A DNA stretch of 64,000 nt from Mytilus californianus (taxonomy: Eukaryota; Mollusca; Bivalvia; Mytilida; Mytilidae): the NCBI RefSeq assembly GCF_021869535.1, contig NW_026262712.1:106141640-106205639 (forward strand), read 5' to 3'. The notes under the pieces were generated by a model that had not been told where the DNA came from, searched no databases, and saw only the letters and a list, made by a program, of their open reading frames with translations. Shown here in pieces: positions 1 to 9,862 of this stretch (positions within the stretch are counted from its first letter, which is position 1; each line of letters starts with the position of its first letter). Both the position numbers and the translations under genes were made by a program.

Positions 1-831
1 CAGCGTGTTATAAAATGGAGGAAAGGAATTGTTGATGAAAATGAGAAGAGAAAATGTCTTATATGTAAAATCCAGAAAGCAACGACAAAGCCAATAAAAG
101 TGGAACAATCTGCTTACAATGACTATGATCGAGTTGTCAGCAGATTGGCATATTCGCATAATTATTACAACAAACTTATTAAAAAGGGAGAACTAAAACA
201 AGAAGGAGATACTTCATCAAATATACAGTTAAGTAGGAAGAAGGACTTACAGAAGAAGTGCAAAATTTCAATTCCGACCCCTCCTCCACTGCCAGGTTCA
301 CCTTTAACGTATAATCCGACTCCTCCTCCATTGCCAGGTTCACCTTTAACGCATAATCCGTCTCCGGAATACAAACAGATAGAGTCTGTCGACACTCCCG
401 ATATGGCATATTCTGTTAGAAAAGTAGCACGATATTTGCAGTTATATTATCCACAAAAAAAGGCAATACATTCCAAATGTAGACCATTAAACAAGATTTT
501 CGAGCCTGCTTATCAAAGTTTACTAGGACCCTTAAAAATAGTATATAAAAGGAAGGGACTTCCAGGATTACTTCAAAAGAAAACTAAGCCTCAACAACCT
601 GACGTTCAAAATAAAAAAATGTATCAACAGTTTGAATGTGAAGTTGGAAATTTAGGACTTGTTTATAGCTTGCTGGATAACAATCCAAATTTGGGAAAAA
701 GACACGTGAGCATTCCCCGTAATACAGACTTCACGCGCTCACGTGAGATACATAAGAAGATCGATCGCACAGCGTCAACTCCAGTAATCCCTGCCATTCC
801 GAGATTTAACAAACCTCTAAAAAATATGTAA
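1..831 (+). CDS. 3' part of an unrecognised proline-rich, basic protein
   Basis: The frame is open from the first base of the window to a TAA at 829-831, so this is the last exon, or part of it, of a gene that starts outside the window; at least 276 residues are visible. I do not recognise the family. Visible traits are a Cys pair (KCLIC) near the left edge, many Lys/Arg residues, and two tandem 14-residue copies of a proline motif (PTPPPLPGSPLT) encoded by a 42 bp direct repeat at 274-357. Such motifs are typical ligands of SH3/WW-type domains, but binding is only an inference. No membrane segment or signal peptide is visible in this part. A GTG or ATG inside the frame need not be a start. 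An AATAAA follows 58 bp after the stop, which supports a true 3' end. A shadow ORF on the other strand over the proline repeat was ignored. Confidence 0.6.
   Translation, partial: QRVIKWRKGIVDENEKRKCLICKIQKATTKPIKVEQSAYNDYDRVVSRLAYSHNYYNKLIKKGELKQEGDTSSNIQLSRKKDLQKKCKISIPTPPPLPGSPLTYNPTPPPLPGSPLTHNPSPEYKQIESVDTPDMAYSVRKVARYLQLYYPQKKAIHSKCRPLNKIFEPAYQSLLGPLKIVYKRKGLPGLLQKKTKPQQPDVQNKKMYQQFECEVGNLGLVYSLLDNNPNLGKRHVSIPRNTDFTRSREIHKKIDRTASTPVIPAIPRFNKPLKNM
274..357 (+). repeat. 42 bp in-frame tandem repeat, 2 copies
   Basis: Two near-identical 42 bp units encode the proline-rich 14-mers of the first gene. The copies differ by a few bases, and the unit length is a multiple of three, so the frame is kept. 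Confidence 0.85.
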
Positions 832-888
832 ACTAGGACAATTGATTAGAGAAAAATATGTAAATCATAATAGTGTAGTTTATTTCCA

Positions 889-894
889 AATAAA
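889..894 (+). promoter_or_regulatory. Polyadenylation signal AATAAA of the first gene
   Basis: A canonical AATAAA lies 58 bp after the stop codon at 829-831 in AT-rich sequence. It fits a short 3' UTR; no other support is available. Confidence 0.55.
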
Positions 895-1372
895 GTTAGT
901 GTTATTTAACTTAACCGATATCTTGTTTTTAATGAAATCAATTTTGAATATGTTGTGATTTATTTTCCCTGTGAAAAAAAGTTTAAAAAATGACACAAAT
1001 CTAGTTACTAATTAGAGCTATTCTTCCATATAATCTTTCACATAATTCTCACTTAAAGAAATCATAATAATTGGGTCATAAAGAATTTGGCGTGGAATTA
1101 TATATGATGAAAAAGATCCTTGAATTCTATGATATAACCAATATACAACTTTATACTTTTAGAATCTGAAGTGGCTTATTCGGTTTTGAAAGATATAAAC
1201 ACCAATATAGAATCGTGACTTCTTTGCCACCCTTCCCCATTTTGAATATTGAGAGATTTCTCTCGGTCATCCTGTTTGACATTTTTATAATTTTATATTT
1301 TCAATAAAACACCGTTTACGCCTGAAAAAAATATCTAACTCGAAATAGAAACAGATAAAACCACAAAATCTT

Positions 1373-1815
1373 AACAATTAACAACGAAGTATGAAAATGA
1401 GGTCAAGGTCATATGAACCCTACCAGACACACATGTACACCTTACAATCTTTCTCTAAATCAGATATAGTTGAACTATTTCTTAAAGCATCTGATAAACT
1501 GATAAACTGACAAAATTACAAATACTTATCATTGACCAATGAACTATAAAAATGAGGTCAAGGTCATTTAAACCCTGCCAGACTGTGCAGACATGTATAA
1601 CTTGCAATCGTTCCATACATCAGATATAATTGACCTATAGCTTATAATATTCGAGAAAAAGACCAAACCACAAAAACTAAACATTGTCCAGTTAACCATG
1701 AAAATGAGGTCAGGGTCAGATGAAACCTGTTAGAGGGACATGTATACCTTAAAATAATTCCATACACCAAATATAGTGGTCCTACAGCTTATAGTACATG
1801 AGAAAGAGACCAAAC
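1373..1815 (+). repeat. Family A repeat: ~153 bp tandem units with GAGGTCAAGGTCA
   Basis: Three units begin near 1398, 1553 and 1705. Each carries an ATGAAAATGAGGTCAAGGTC-type core followed by a CAGAC/ACATGTACACCTTACAATC-type segment and a TATAGTTGACCTAT-type segment. The same unit recurs at 5640-6082, 9193-9862 and 53060-53995. It is non-coding. It looks like the core of a non-autonomous mobile element; a degenerate tail may lie near 2080-2255. Confidence 0.8.
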
Positions 1816-1817
1816 CA

Positions 1818-2040
1818 CAAAAAAGGATGAAATTTGAAAAAAAGGCAGGACAGGAGTTTTGAGTAAAAAAAAAAAGGCAGAATGAGCAACTTGGCAAAAA
1901 AAAAAAAGCAGGATGACAATTTATGTAAAAAAAGTCAGGATAAACTAATAAAAAAAGTTAGGACCGAATAGAGCGAAAAATAAAAAGGCAGGACAGAGAT
2001 TACAACTAAAAAAAATGCAGGACAACATTTTTCATCCTAG
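1818..2040 (+). repeat. Degenerate A-rich minisatellite (AAAAAGGCAGGAC-like units)
   Basis: About nine irregular units of A-runs plus GGCAGGAC, GGCAGAATG, GCAGGATG or TCAGGATAA are visible, spaced 20-35 bp. No coding frame is present. Confidence 0.65.
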
Positions 2041-2255
2041 CTCCCCCATAAAAATCAAATGGTAGCTCCCTAAAACAGACGAAACATCGTAACATAAGGT
2101 ATCTATATACAAGGTAAAAAGCATCCAGGTCTTCTACCTTATGAAATATAATAAGCTCTATACAAATAGTTTACACCGCCGTGGTTGCCGCCGGATTGTA
2201 AACCCCTGTCTCTCATTCTATGACTTTCCTCGCAGGCGAGACGAAAAATCAGCCT
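2041..2255 (+). repeat. Family A-type tail (degenerate)
   Basis: The segment contains the CATCCAGGTCTTCTACCTT-like stretch and ends with CTCGCAGGCGAGACGAAAA. The same order appears after the family A core at 9720-9862 and 53880-53995, where the tail has a GTCGAGC...GCTCGAC stem. The match here is decayed. Confidence 0.5.
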
Positions 2256-3177
2256 GTTTTATATTTGGAATAAACTGCTATTTGGCTATAAATAATGGGT
2301 AGATAAGATAATACTTATGACACACACACTAATTGTCAGTCTGTAATTTTTTTAGGGAATTCAGAATAGATTTCAAAGTATAATCCATTTAATTAGTGAG
2401 GAAAGTTCAAATTAAAACAGTTTTCGATATAAATCAAGCAAAAAGATGCATTTACTTTATCTTGAAGCAACTAAAGAATAAAACTAGAGGCTCTAAAGAG
2501 CCTGTGTCGCTCACCTGCCTCTTCAACAATGGCCATTTTTTTAGTACAAATCAGCATTAAAGGGGAACAACTCTATTAAGAGCTAACTGACAATTTCAGT
2601 AATACTGACATATTTGTAGATCTTATCCTGCTGATAATTTTTCATTTTCAAAGTTTCTATTTACCTATTATTGTTTTCAAGATGATAGGCAAAAATTGCA
2701 AAAAAATGTAAAAAAATATCATTAAAGGGCATCTCAAAAACGAGTCTACTGAAGATTTCGGCCATTTTGGCTCATTTAATTGTAGATCTTGTATTGCTAA
2801 TCATTTGTGCTATTTTGAGTTTCTATCTATCTATAACAGTTTTCGATATAATAGGCAATAATGGGGAAAATTGTCATTAAAGGGCAATAACTTCAATAAG
2901 GTGTCGACTAACCATTTTGGAAACGCTGACTTATTTGAGGATCTTGTCTTGTTGATCCTTTTTACTTAGTATTGTTTCTATCTATCTATTATACTTTTTA
3001 AGATATTAGGCAAAAGCGCAAAAAATTGTTAAAAATCGTCCTTAAAGGTCCATAACTCTAATAAGGAGTTGTCTGACGATTTTAGTCATGTTTAATTTAA
3101 TTTGTAGATCGTGTCTTTCTGAAAATTTTTGCTTTTTAAAGTTTCTGTCTATCTATTCTTATTTTCGAGATAATAGT

Positions 3178-4735
3178 AAATAAATTGCTTCGCCAAGCGC
3201 AGCTGGATACGACCGCAGAGGTCCAACCCTGAACAGTTGGGGCAAAAATGGACACAATATTCTCGCTTGATACAGGTCTGAATTTGGATTGTAATTAAAT
3301 GTTTGACACATAATAGGTTTCTGACACAGAATAACTGTAGTCAAAGAACTTAGAATTGGTTATATGATTACGATATACAAAGAATTAGCAATTGTGACAC
3401 ACAATTTTTCTTTGGAAAATTGACAATTTCTTAAATCTTGAAGAAAAATTGCCCCCCCCCCCCCCCCCCCCAAAAAAAAAAATTATTTTCTTTCCCTCAA
3501 TATATGGTCATAATCTCAATTCAAATTTCCAATGGAGTTTGCAACCATAAAAACCCATTTAAATACATCATAAAAGTATTAAAATAGAAAATGACATACC
3601 TAATCATGGCTAAAATTAATATACCTTCATCAGCATTTAATAGTAACTTCTAAAAATAAATTGACAGCTAATCACCTCAAGACAATACAACATTTCTTTA
3701 TAACAAAGCCATTGTAAGAGAGGTAACTCTTAATGCTAAAAAAAACCCAAACAATTGATATTGATCACAAATAAACAATTCTGAATATGAAATTTTTTAA
3801 CCACTGAACCCTTTGATAAACACTATTATTATATTATATATACTTCCATCACAGTATTTGATGTTTCTAGAAACAGCTAAAAAATAATTCATACTAGGAC
3901 TAGCTGACAACTTTACATAATTTAAAAGCAATGTAAGGGAGGTCATTCAAATATAACATTGTAATTATTATCTTTTAAATTTTATTTAATGTTTATTAAA
4001 TCAAACAAAACAAATTGTATAGCCTTAGGACCAAAATTTGGGCCAATTAGAAAATGGGCCCAACAACCAAATACACAGTTAGATTCAGCATATGAAAAAA
4101 ATTGTAATACTTATAGCATGAAAAATTGTAATAATTATAGCAAAAAGTCCCAAATAAAGAATCAAAGCTTTCTCAAAATCAAAATCCCAAAATATTGTTC
4201 TCTTCTATATACTGTAAAATATCACGAATCAATCGAATGATATCCCTTATATAATGCTTAATGGTCCAATATATATTTCATAGAGATCCAAAGACCAATA
4301 CTTAAGTAATTGTCCATTAACCAGGAAACCCTTGTTTTCCCCCCTTTTTTGCCCATAATTCCTTAACGGTTTGAGCCATAACCCCCCCCCCCCCCCCAAA
4401 GCCAATCCTAACCATCCCTTTGTGATATGGAAACTTGTGGTATAATTTCAGAGAGATCCATACACTGTTCCACAAGTTATTGTCTGGAAACTAGAAAAAT
4501 GCTTATTTGGGCCCCTTTTTGGCCCCTAATTACTAAACTGTTTGGACCATAACCCCCAAAATCAATCCTAACCTTCCTTTTGTGGTTTCAAACCTTGTGT
4601 TAAAATTTCATAGATTTCTATTTACTTATACTAAAGTTATTGTCCGAAAACCAAATGTCTTCGGACGACGCTGACGCCGACGACGACGTGATACCAATAT
4701 ACGACCGCAAAATTTTTTGCGGTCGTATAAAAAGT
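3178..4735 (+). mobile_element. Family C-D-E element nested in family R
   Basis: The head (3183 onward) has TTGCTTCGCC followed by GATACGACCGCAGAGGTCC. The middle has C-runs and family D units (AACCATCCCTTTGTGATATG, GAGAGATCCATACAC, TTGGGCCCCTTTTTGGCCCC) at about 4300-4640. The tail is a palindrome with ATACGACCGC at 4699-4708 and GCGGTCGTAT at 4719-4728, followed by A-rich sequence. The tail stem repeats the head motif ATACGACCGC. No protein is encoded. Short frames over the CGACGACG stretch are chance. Confidence 0.65.
3452..3481 (+). repeat. Poly-C / poly-A tract
   Basis: A run of about 20 C is followed by A-runs inside a C-D-E element. Similar C-runs occur at about 4382, 6342, 6374, 38585, 40241, 41400 and 58630; they may be assembly-sensitive. 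Confidence 0.8.
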
Positions 4736-5054
4736 TTTAAAAATGGTAAAATTTATCATTTAAGGGCAATAACTCCTATAAGAAGTCATCTGACTTTATC
4801 GACACAAATAGACAATAGGTAAAGCTCAACATTCTGAACATTTTTGCTCCTGTTGAAATTTCTCTTTTTATAGCAGTTTACAAAATAATAGGCAAAACCT
4901 GCATTTTACCCCTATGTTCTATATTTAGCCATGTCGGCCATCTTGGTTGGCAAAGTAGTTTCAGAGGAGAAGATTTTTGTAAAAGTTAACAGACGACGAT
5001 GGACTCCAAGTGATGAGAAAAGCTCACCTGGCCTAAAGACCAGGTGAGCTAAAA

Positions 5055-5639
5055 AGCAATTCAACAAAGTGGCGTTTACACGATGCTAAAATGACAAATG
5101 CTTTTAAAAACCAATTAAAGCCAATGACATCTAAAAGTTCATTACATGTATAGATTTCGGACAATCCACTTTACAAGCTTCCCTGCTTAGAAATTGCCAC
5201 TGGATGTTAAACAAACAACAACCTACCAATCAATCACTGCTGAGAGAATTGGTTGGATCATAAGCACTTTAGACCACTTGACAAGTGTGATGCAATATTG
5301 ATTTCTGTCACTTTGGTCTGAGTAAACTTCTCAGTTAAATATATTTCGTTAGTTTATTGTAAAATAATCTCATAAGCAAGATGTTAACTGTTTCCATGTT
5401 TGCTTTTTGTATGAAGCTGTGTATGGTGTTATCATGTTTTTGTTTCTGCATTGTTAAATGTATATTTTATCCTGTAATAATTGTCTATCCTATTTTTCCT
5501 TTGATAGAAATCAATAAAAGGAGATGTGGGGTATACATCAATAAAACCGGAACCCAACGTCAAAGAAAACAAGAGTACACATGCTGAAACGTCTTTCCCT
5601 CTTTACTGACCATTGATTTTATGATGATAGTCCTAAATA
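5055..5639. other. No gene seen
   Basis: AT-rich sequence. The small frame at 5381-5587 has no recognisable protein character, and part of the stretch (ACATGTTTGC..TATCATGTTT) resembles sequence next to family A tails. I see no gene here. Confidence 0.5.
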
Positions 5640-6082
5640 TAAAGCTTTACTACAACTATCACACAAAATTAACATGATCCAAGAAAAAGAGGTCAAGGTC
5701 AGATAAACCAAACTGGAAATACATGTACACCTTACAATCATTCCATACACCAAATATGCTTCAAATATAGTTGACCTATTGCACACAGTATCTAAGAAAC
5801 AAACTGAACCAGGAAAACTTAACATCGATCAATAACTATGAAAATGTGGTCAAGGTCGGATGAACCCTACCAGACAGACATGTACACCTTACAATCATTA
5901 CATGCTTTAAATATAGTTGACCTATTCATATAGTATCTAAGAAACAAACTTAACCAGGAAAACTAAAGATTGATCAATGAACCATGAAAATGAGGTCAAG
6001 GTCAGATGATAATTGCTAGACAGACAACACACCTTACAATCATTCCATACAACAAATATAGTTGACCTATTGCTTATAATAT
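5640..6082 (+). repeat. Family A tandem repeat, 3 units
   Basis: Units begin at about 5689, 5846 and 5992 (GAGGTCAAGGTC or GTGGTCAAGGTC), period 146-157 bp. The array is cut at its right end by the head of a C-D-E element at 6083, suggesting that element inserted into it. Confidence 0.8.
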
Positions 6083-7092
6083 TAGAATAAATTGCTTCGC
6101 CCAGCGCAGCTGGATACGACCGCAGAGGTCCAACCCTGGACAGTTGGGCCAAAAAATTGAAACACAATATTCGCGCTTGATACAGGTCTGAATTTGGATT
6201 GTAATTAAATATTTGACCCATAATAGGTTTCTGACACAGAATAATTGGTAGTCAAAGAACTTAGAATTGGTTATATGATTTGAATTTATTTATATTCAAT
6301 TTCTTGCTTTTGTGCAATACACTATTGACAAAATTGACAACCCCCCCCCCCCCCAAAAAAAAAACAATTTACCCCCCCCCCCCTTTTTGGGGGAAAATTT
6401 TTTTTTTTAATTTCTGAAATCTGAAACAATTTCTTTTTTACCAAAAAAAAATCTTTCCCTCAAGATATGGTCATAATATCAATTCAAATTACCCATTTAA
6501 ATACATCATAAAAGTCTTAAAATAGAAAATGACATACATAATCATGGCTAAAAATTAATATTCCTTAATCAGCATTTTTAAATAGTAACTTCTAAAAATA
6601 AATTTACAGCTAATCACCTCAAGACAATACAACATTTCTTTATATATAATTAAAAGCAGTGTAAGGGAGGTAATCCAAACATAACATTGTACTTTTTTTT
6701 AATTGTTCATTAACCAGGAAACTCTTGTTTCCCCCTTTTCTGCCCCTAATTCCTAAACGGTTTGAGCCATAACCCCCCAAAGCCAATCCTAACCATCCCT
6801 CTGTGGTATGGAAACTTGTGGTATAATTTCAGAGAGATCCATACACCTTTCCACAAGTTATTGTCTAGAAAAATGCTTATTTGGGCCCCCTTTTGGCCCC
6901 TAATTCCTAAACTGTTAGGACTATAACCCCCAAAATCAATCCCAACCTTCCTTTTGTGGTTATAAACCTAGTGTTTAAATTTCAAAGATTTCTATTTTCA
7001 TCTACTTAAAGTTATTGTCCAGAAACCAAATGTCTTCGGACGACGACGTGATACCAATATACGACCGCAAATTTTTGCGGTCGTATAAAAAC
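6083..7092 (+). mobile_element. Family C-D-E element
   Basis: The head TTGCTTCGCCCAGCGCAGCT and ATACGACCGCAGAGGTCC are at about 6093-6125. Family D units lie at 6700-7040. The tail palindrome ATACGACCGC (7059-7068) / GCGGTCGTAT (7077-7086) closes the element. C-runs at 6342-6385 lie in the middle. Same plan as the copies at 3178, 38145 and 57568. Confidence 0.65.
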
Positions 7093-7094
7093 AG

Positions 7095-9187
7095 ACCAAA
7101 TAAATGGAGAATGTGTCCCCATGGACACAGATGATGCCCCCGCATGCATACAACATTATAAAGGGACATAACTCAAGACCAATAAAAGTGACACTACCCA
7201 AATATGTACTTGATCTTAGTTTTGTGATAATAAGTATTGTGTATAGGTTTCATGTTTGGTTGGGGCAAACTTAAGTTACAGAACGGAAATTAAAAATTTT
7301 GCAATTTTTATACGACCGCAAAAAAAATTTTGCGGTCGTATATTGGTATGACGTTGGCGTCGTCGTCGTCGTCGTCCGAAGACACATTGGTTTTTGCACT
7401 CTAACTCAGTTAGTTTAAGTGAATGGATCTCTATGAAATTTTACCATAAGGTTCAATACCACAAAAGGAAGGTTGGAATTGATTTTGGGGGTTATGGTAC
7501 CAACAGTTAAGGAATTAAGGGCCAAAAAGGGGCCAAAAATAAGCATTTTTGTAACTTCCAGATATAACTTGTGTGTTAGTGTATGGATCTCACTGACATT
7601 GTACCACAAGGTTCCATATCACAAAGGGAATGCTGGGATTGATTTTGGGGTTTATTGCCTCAAAATTTTAGGAATTAGGGGCAAAAAAAGGGGCAAAAAA
7701 CAAGCATTTTTCTAGTTTCATGACAATAACTTGTGTGTAAGTGTATGGATCTTTCTGAAATTGTTCTACAAGGTTCCATATCACAAAGGGAAAGCTGGAA
7801 TTGAGTTTGGGGGTAATTGCCCAAAACGTTTAGGAATAAGGGGCCAAAGAGGGGCCAAAAATAAGCATTTTTCTAGTTTCCAGACAATAACTTGTTTTCA
7901 AGTGTATGGATCTCTCTGAAATTGTACTGCAAGGTACCATACCACAAAGGGAATGCTTGGATTGATCTTGGGGGTATTTGCCTCAAAATTTTAGGAATTA
8001 GGGGCAAAAAAAGGGGCAAAAAACAAGCATTTTTCTAGTTTCAGGACAATAACTTGTGTGTAAGTGTATGGATCATTATGAAATTGTACTACAAGGTTCC
8101 GTATCACAAAGGGAAAACTGGGTTTGAGTTTGGGGGTAATTGCCCTAATCGTTTAGGAATAAGGGGCCAAAAAGGGGCCTAAAAACAAGCATTTTTATAG
8201 TTTCCAGACAATAACTTGTGTTCAAGTGTATGGATCTCTCTGAAATTGTACTGCAAGGTACTATACCACAAAGGGAAGGCTGGGATTGAGTTTGGGGGTG
8301 ATGAATCATAAGGGGTTCAAAAACTTTGGGGGAGGGATTTTTTTTTCCTTTTTTTCCTTTTTTTGTCTTTAAAATTTTCCATTTTAAATTGGTTATTTCT
8401 GATTTATATATAAAAGCAAATAATAATGATATGGTTTGAATAGGTAAATTAAAAATTTTTAAGTTCCTATACCACATTCATTCTGTGTCAGAAACCTATG
8501 CTGTGTCAAATATTTAATCACAATCCAAATTCAGTGCTGTATCAAGCTTGAATGTTGTGTCCATACTTGCCCCAACTGTTCAGGGTTCGACCTCTGCGGT
8601 CGTATCAAGCTGCACCCATGAGCACCCAAATCCAACTTGATCTGTGTTTTATCAGTGGAAGGCAAAATTAAACATTGCATTGTATAAAGCTTTGATTGTA
8701 GTTGATTCAACTATAATCATGGACAAAGGAAGATAACTCCAATTTAAAAATAATTACTTGAACAATGACATCATTGATATTTTAACAAAAAAAATAAAAA
8801 ATTTAGCAATTTTTCAATTTGTAAAGGGGAATAACTCTAGAACAGTAAAAGTGATGCCACCAAAATTCAAACTTGATCAGTGTACTGTGGTAATAAGCAT
8901 TGTGTATAAGTTTCATAACATTTGGTTGAGGCAAACTTAAGTTAGAGAACGGAAATGAAAAATTTTGCAATTTTTCCATTTATAAAGGGGCATAACTCTA
9001 GAACTGTTAAAGTGACGCCACCAAAATTCAAACTTGATCTGTGTTTTGTGGTAATAAGCATTGTGTATAAGTTTGATAACATTTGGTTGAGGCAAACTAA
9101 AGTAAGAGAACTGAAACCAATTTTGGGACGTACTGACAGACGGACAAGGGTAAAACTTAATGCCCCCTCCTCTTCTGCGGGGGCATA
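7095..9187 (+). mobile_element. Family B element, interrupted by an inverted C-D-E element
   Basis: The head is the palindromic TGTGTCCCCATGGACACA followed by GATGATGCCCCCGC. The core is ~150-160 bp units (GGGGCATAACTC, GTGACGCCACCAAAATTC, TAAGCATTGTGTATAAGTTT, GAGGCAAACTTAAG). The tail is GACAAGGGTAAAACTTAATG then CCCCCTCCTCTTCTGCGGGGGCATAA. The head ATGCCCCCGC is the reverse complement of the tail GCGGGGGCAT. An inverted C-D-E element occupies about 7307-8622. Other copies are at 16838, 19445, 32008 and 40203. Confidence 0.7.
7307..8622 (-). mobile_element. Inverted C-D-E element inside family B
   Basis: On the - strand the order is head (reverse complement of TGCGGTCGTATC near 8600), then about six family D units (TTTCTAGTTTCCAGACAATA, GTGTATGGATCTCTCTGAAA, TTGGGGGTAATTGCCC), then the tail palindrome ATACGACCGC (7310-7319) / GCGGTCGTAT (7332-7341). 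Flanking sequence on both sides is family B. The many overlapping small frames here are repeat translations, not genes. Confidence 0.7.
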
Positions 9188-9192
9188 AAAAC

Positions 9193-9862
9193 AAAAAATT
9201 AATATTGAGCAATGAACTGTAAAAATGAGGTCAAGGTCAAATAAAACATGCCAGACTGACATGTACATCGTATAATACTTTCATACACCAAATACAGTTG
9301 ACCTATTACATACAGTACTAGAAAAACAGACTAAAACACAAAAACTTAACTTTAACCACTGAACCATGAAAATGAGGTCAAGGTCAAATGACACCTGCCA
9401 GTTGGACATGTACACCTTACATTCATTCCATACACCATATATAGTAGACCTATTGCTTATAGTATCTGAGATATGGACTTGACCACGAAAACTTAACCTT
9501 GTTCACTGATCAATGAAATGAGGTCGAGGTCAAGTGAAAACTGTCTGACAGGCATAAGGACCGTGCAAGGTACGCACATACCAAATATAGTTATCCTATT
9601 ACTCACAATAAGAGAGAAATTAAGAATACTAAAAATGATAACTTTTTCAAGCATTCTCTGAACCATTAAAATGAGGTCAAGAACAATGGACATATGACAG
9701 ACGGAAACTTCATAACATATGACATCTATATACAAAGTATGAAGGATCCAGGTCTTCCACCTTCTGAAATATTTAAAAGCGGTTAAAAAGTTTGTTAATG
9801 CCATTGAATCACTATCCCTATGTCGAGCTTTCTGTGACAGAAGTCGCAGGCTCGACAAAAAC
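9193..9862 (+). mobile_element. Family A element with tail hairpin
   Basis: Four units start near 9227, 9374, 9520 and 9673 (period 146-153 bp). The segment after them carries GGATCCAGGTCTTCCACCTT and ends in a stem GTCGAGC (9822-9828) / GCTCGAC (9850-9856) followed by AAAAA. This is the best-preserved tail of family A in the window. Confidence 0.7.

Larger units (their letters stand above)
2484..5054 (+). mobile_element. Family R element with tandem core and terminal hairpin, split by an insertion
   Basis: The left end has AGGCTCTAAAGAGCCT followed by CGCTCACCTG. The right end is a near-perfect hairpin with AGCTCACCTGG at 5021-5031 pairing with CCAGGTGAGCT at 5040-5050. The core consists of ~155-166 bp units marked by TTAAAGGGC at about 2556, 2722, 2877 and 3042, and again at 4760. 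A family C-D-E element (about 3178-4735) sits inside the core. Head motif plus tandem core plus tail hairpin is the plan of bivalve 'pearl'-like and Helentron-associated elements; the class is inferred. No transposase or helicase frame is present. Confidence 0.65.

Noticed and set aside
7415-8477. Several overlapping frames of 60-110 residues on both strands
   Set aside because: They translate family D tandem units and share the same short motifs (KGPKISIFVTS, YHKVPYHKG); they are repeat translations, not genes.
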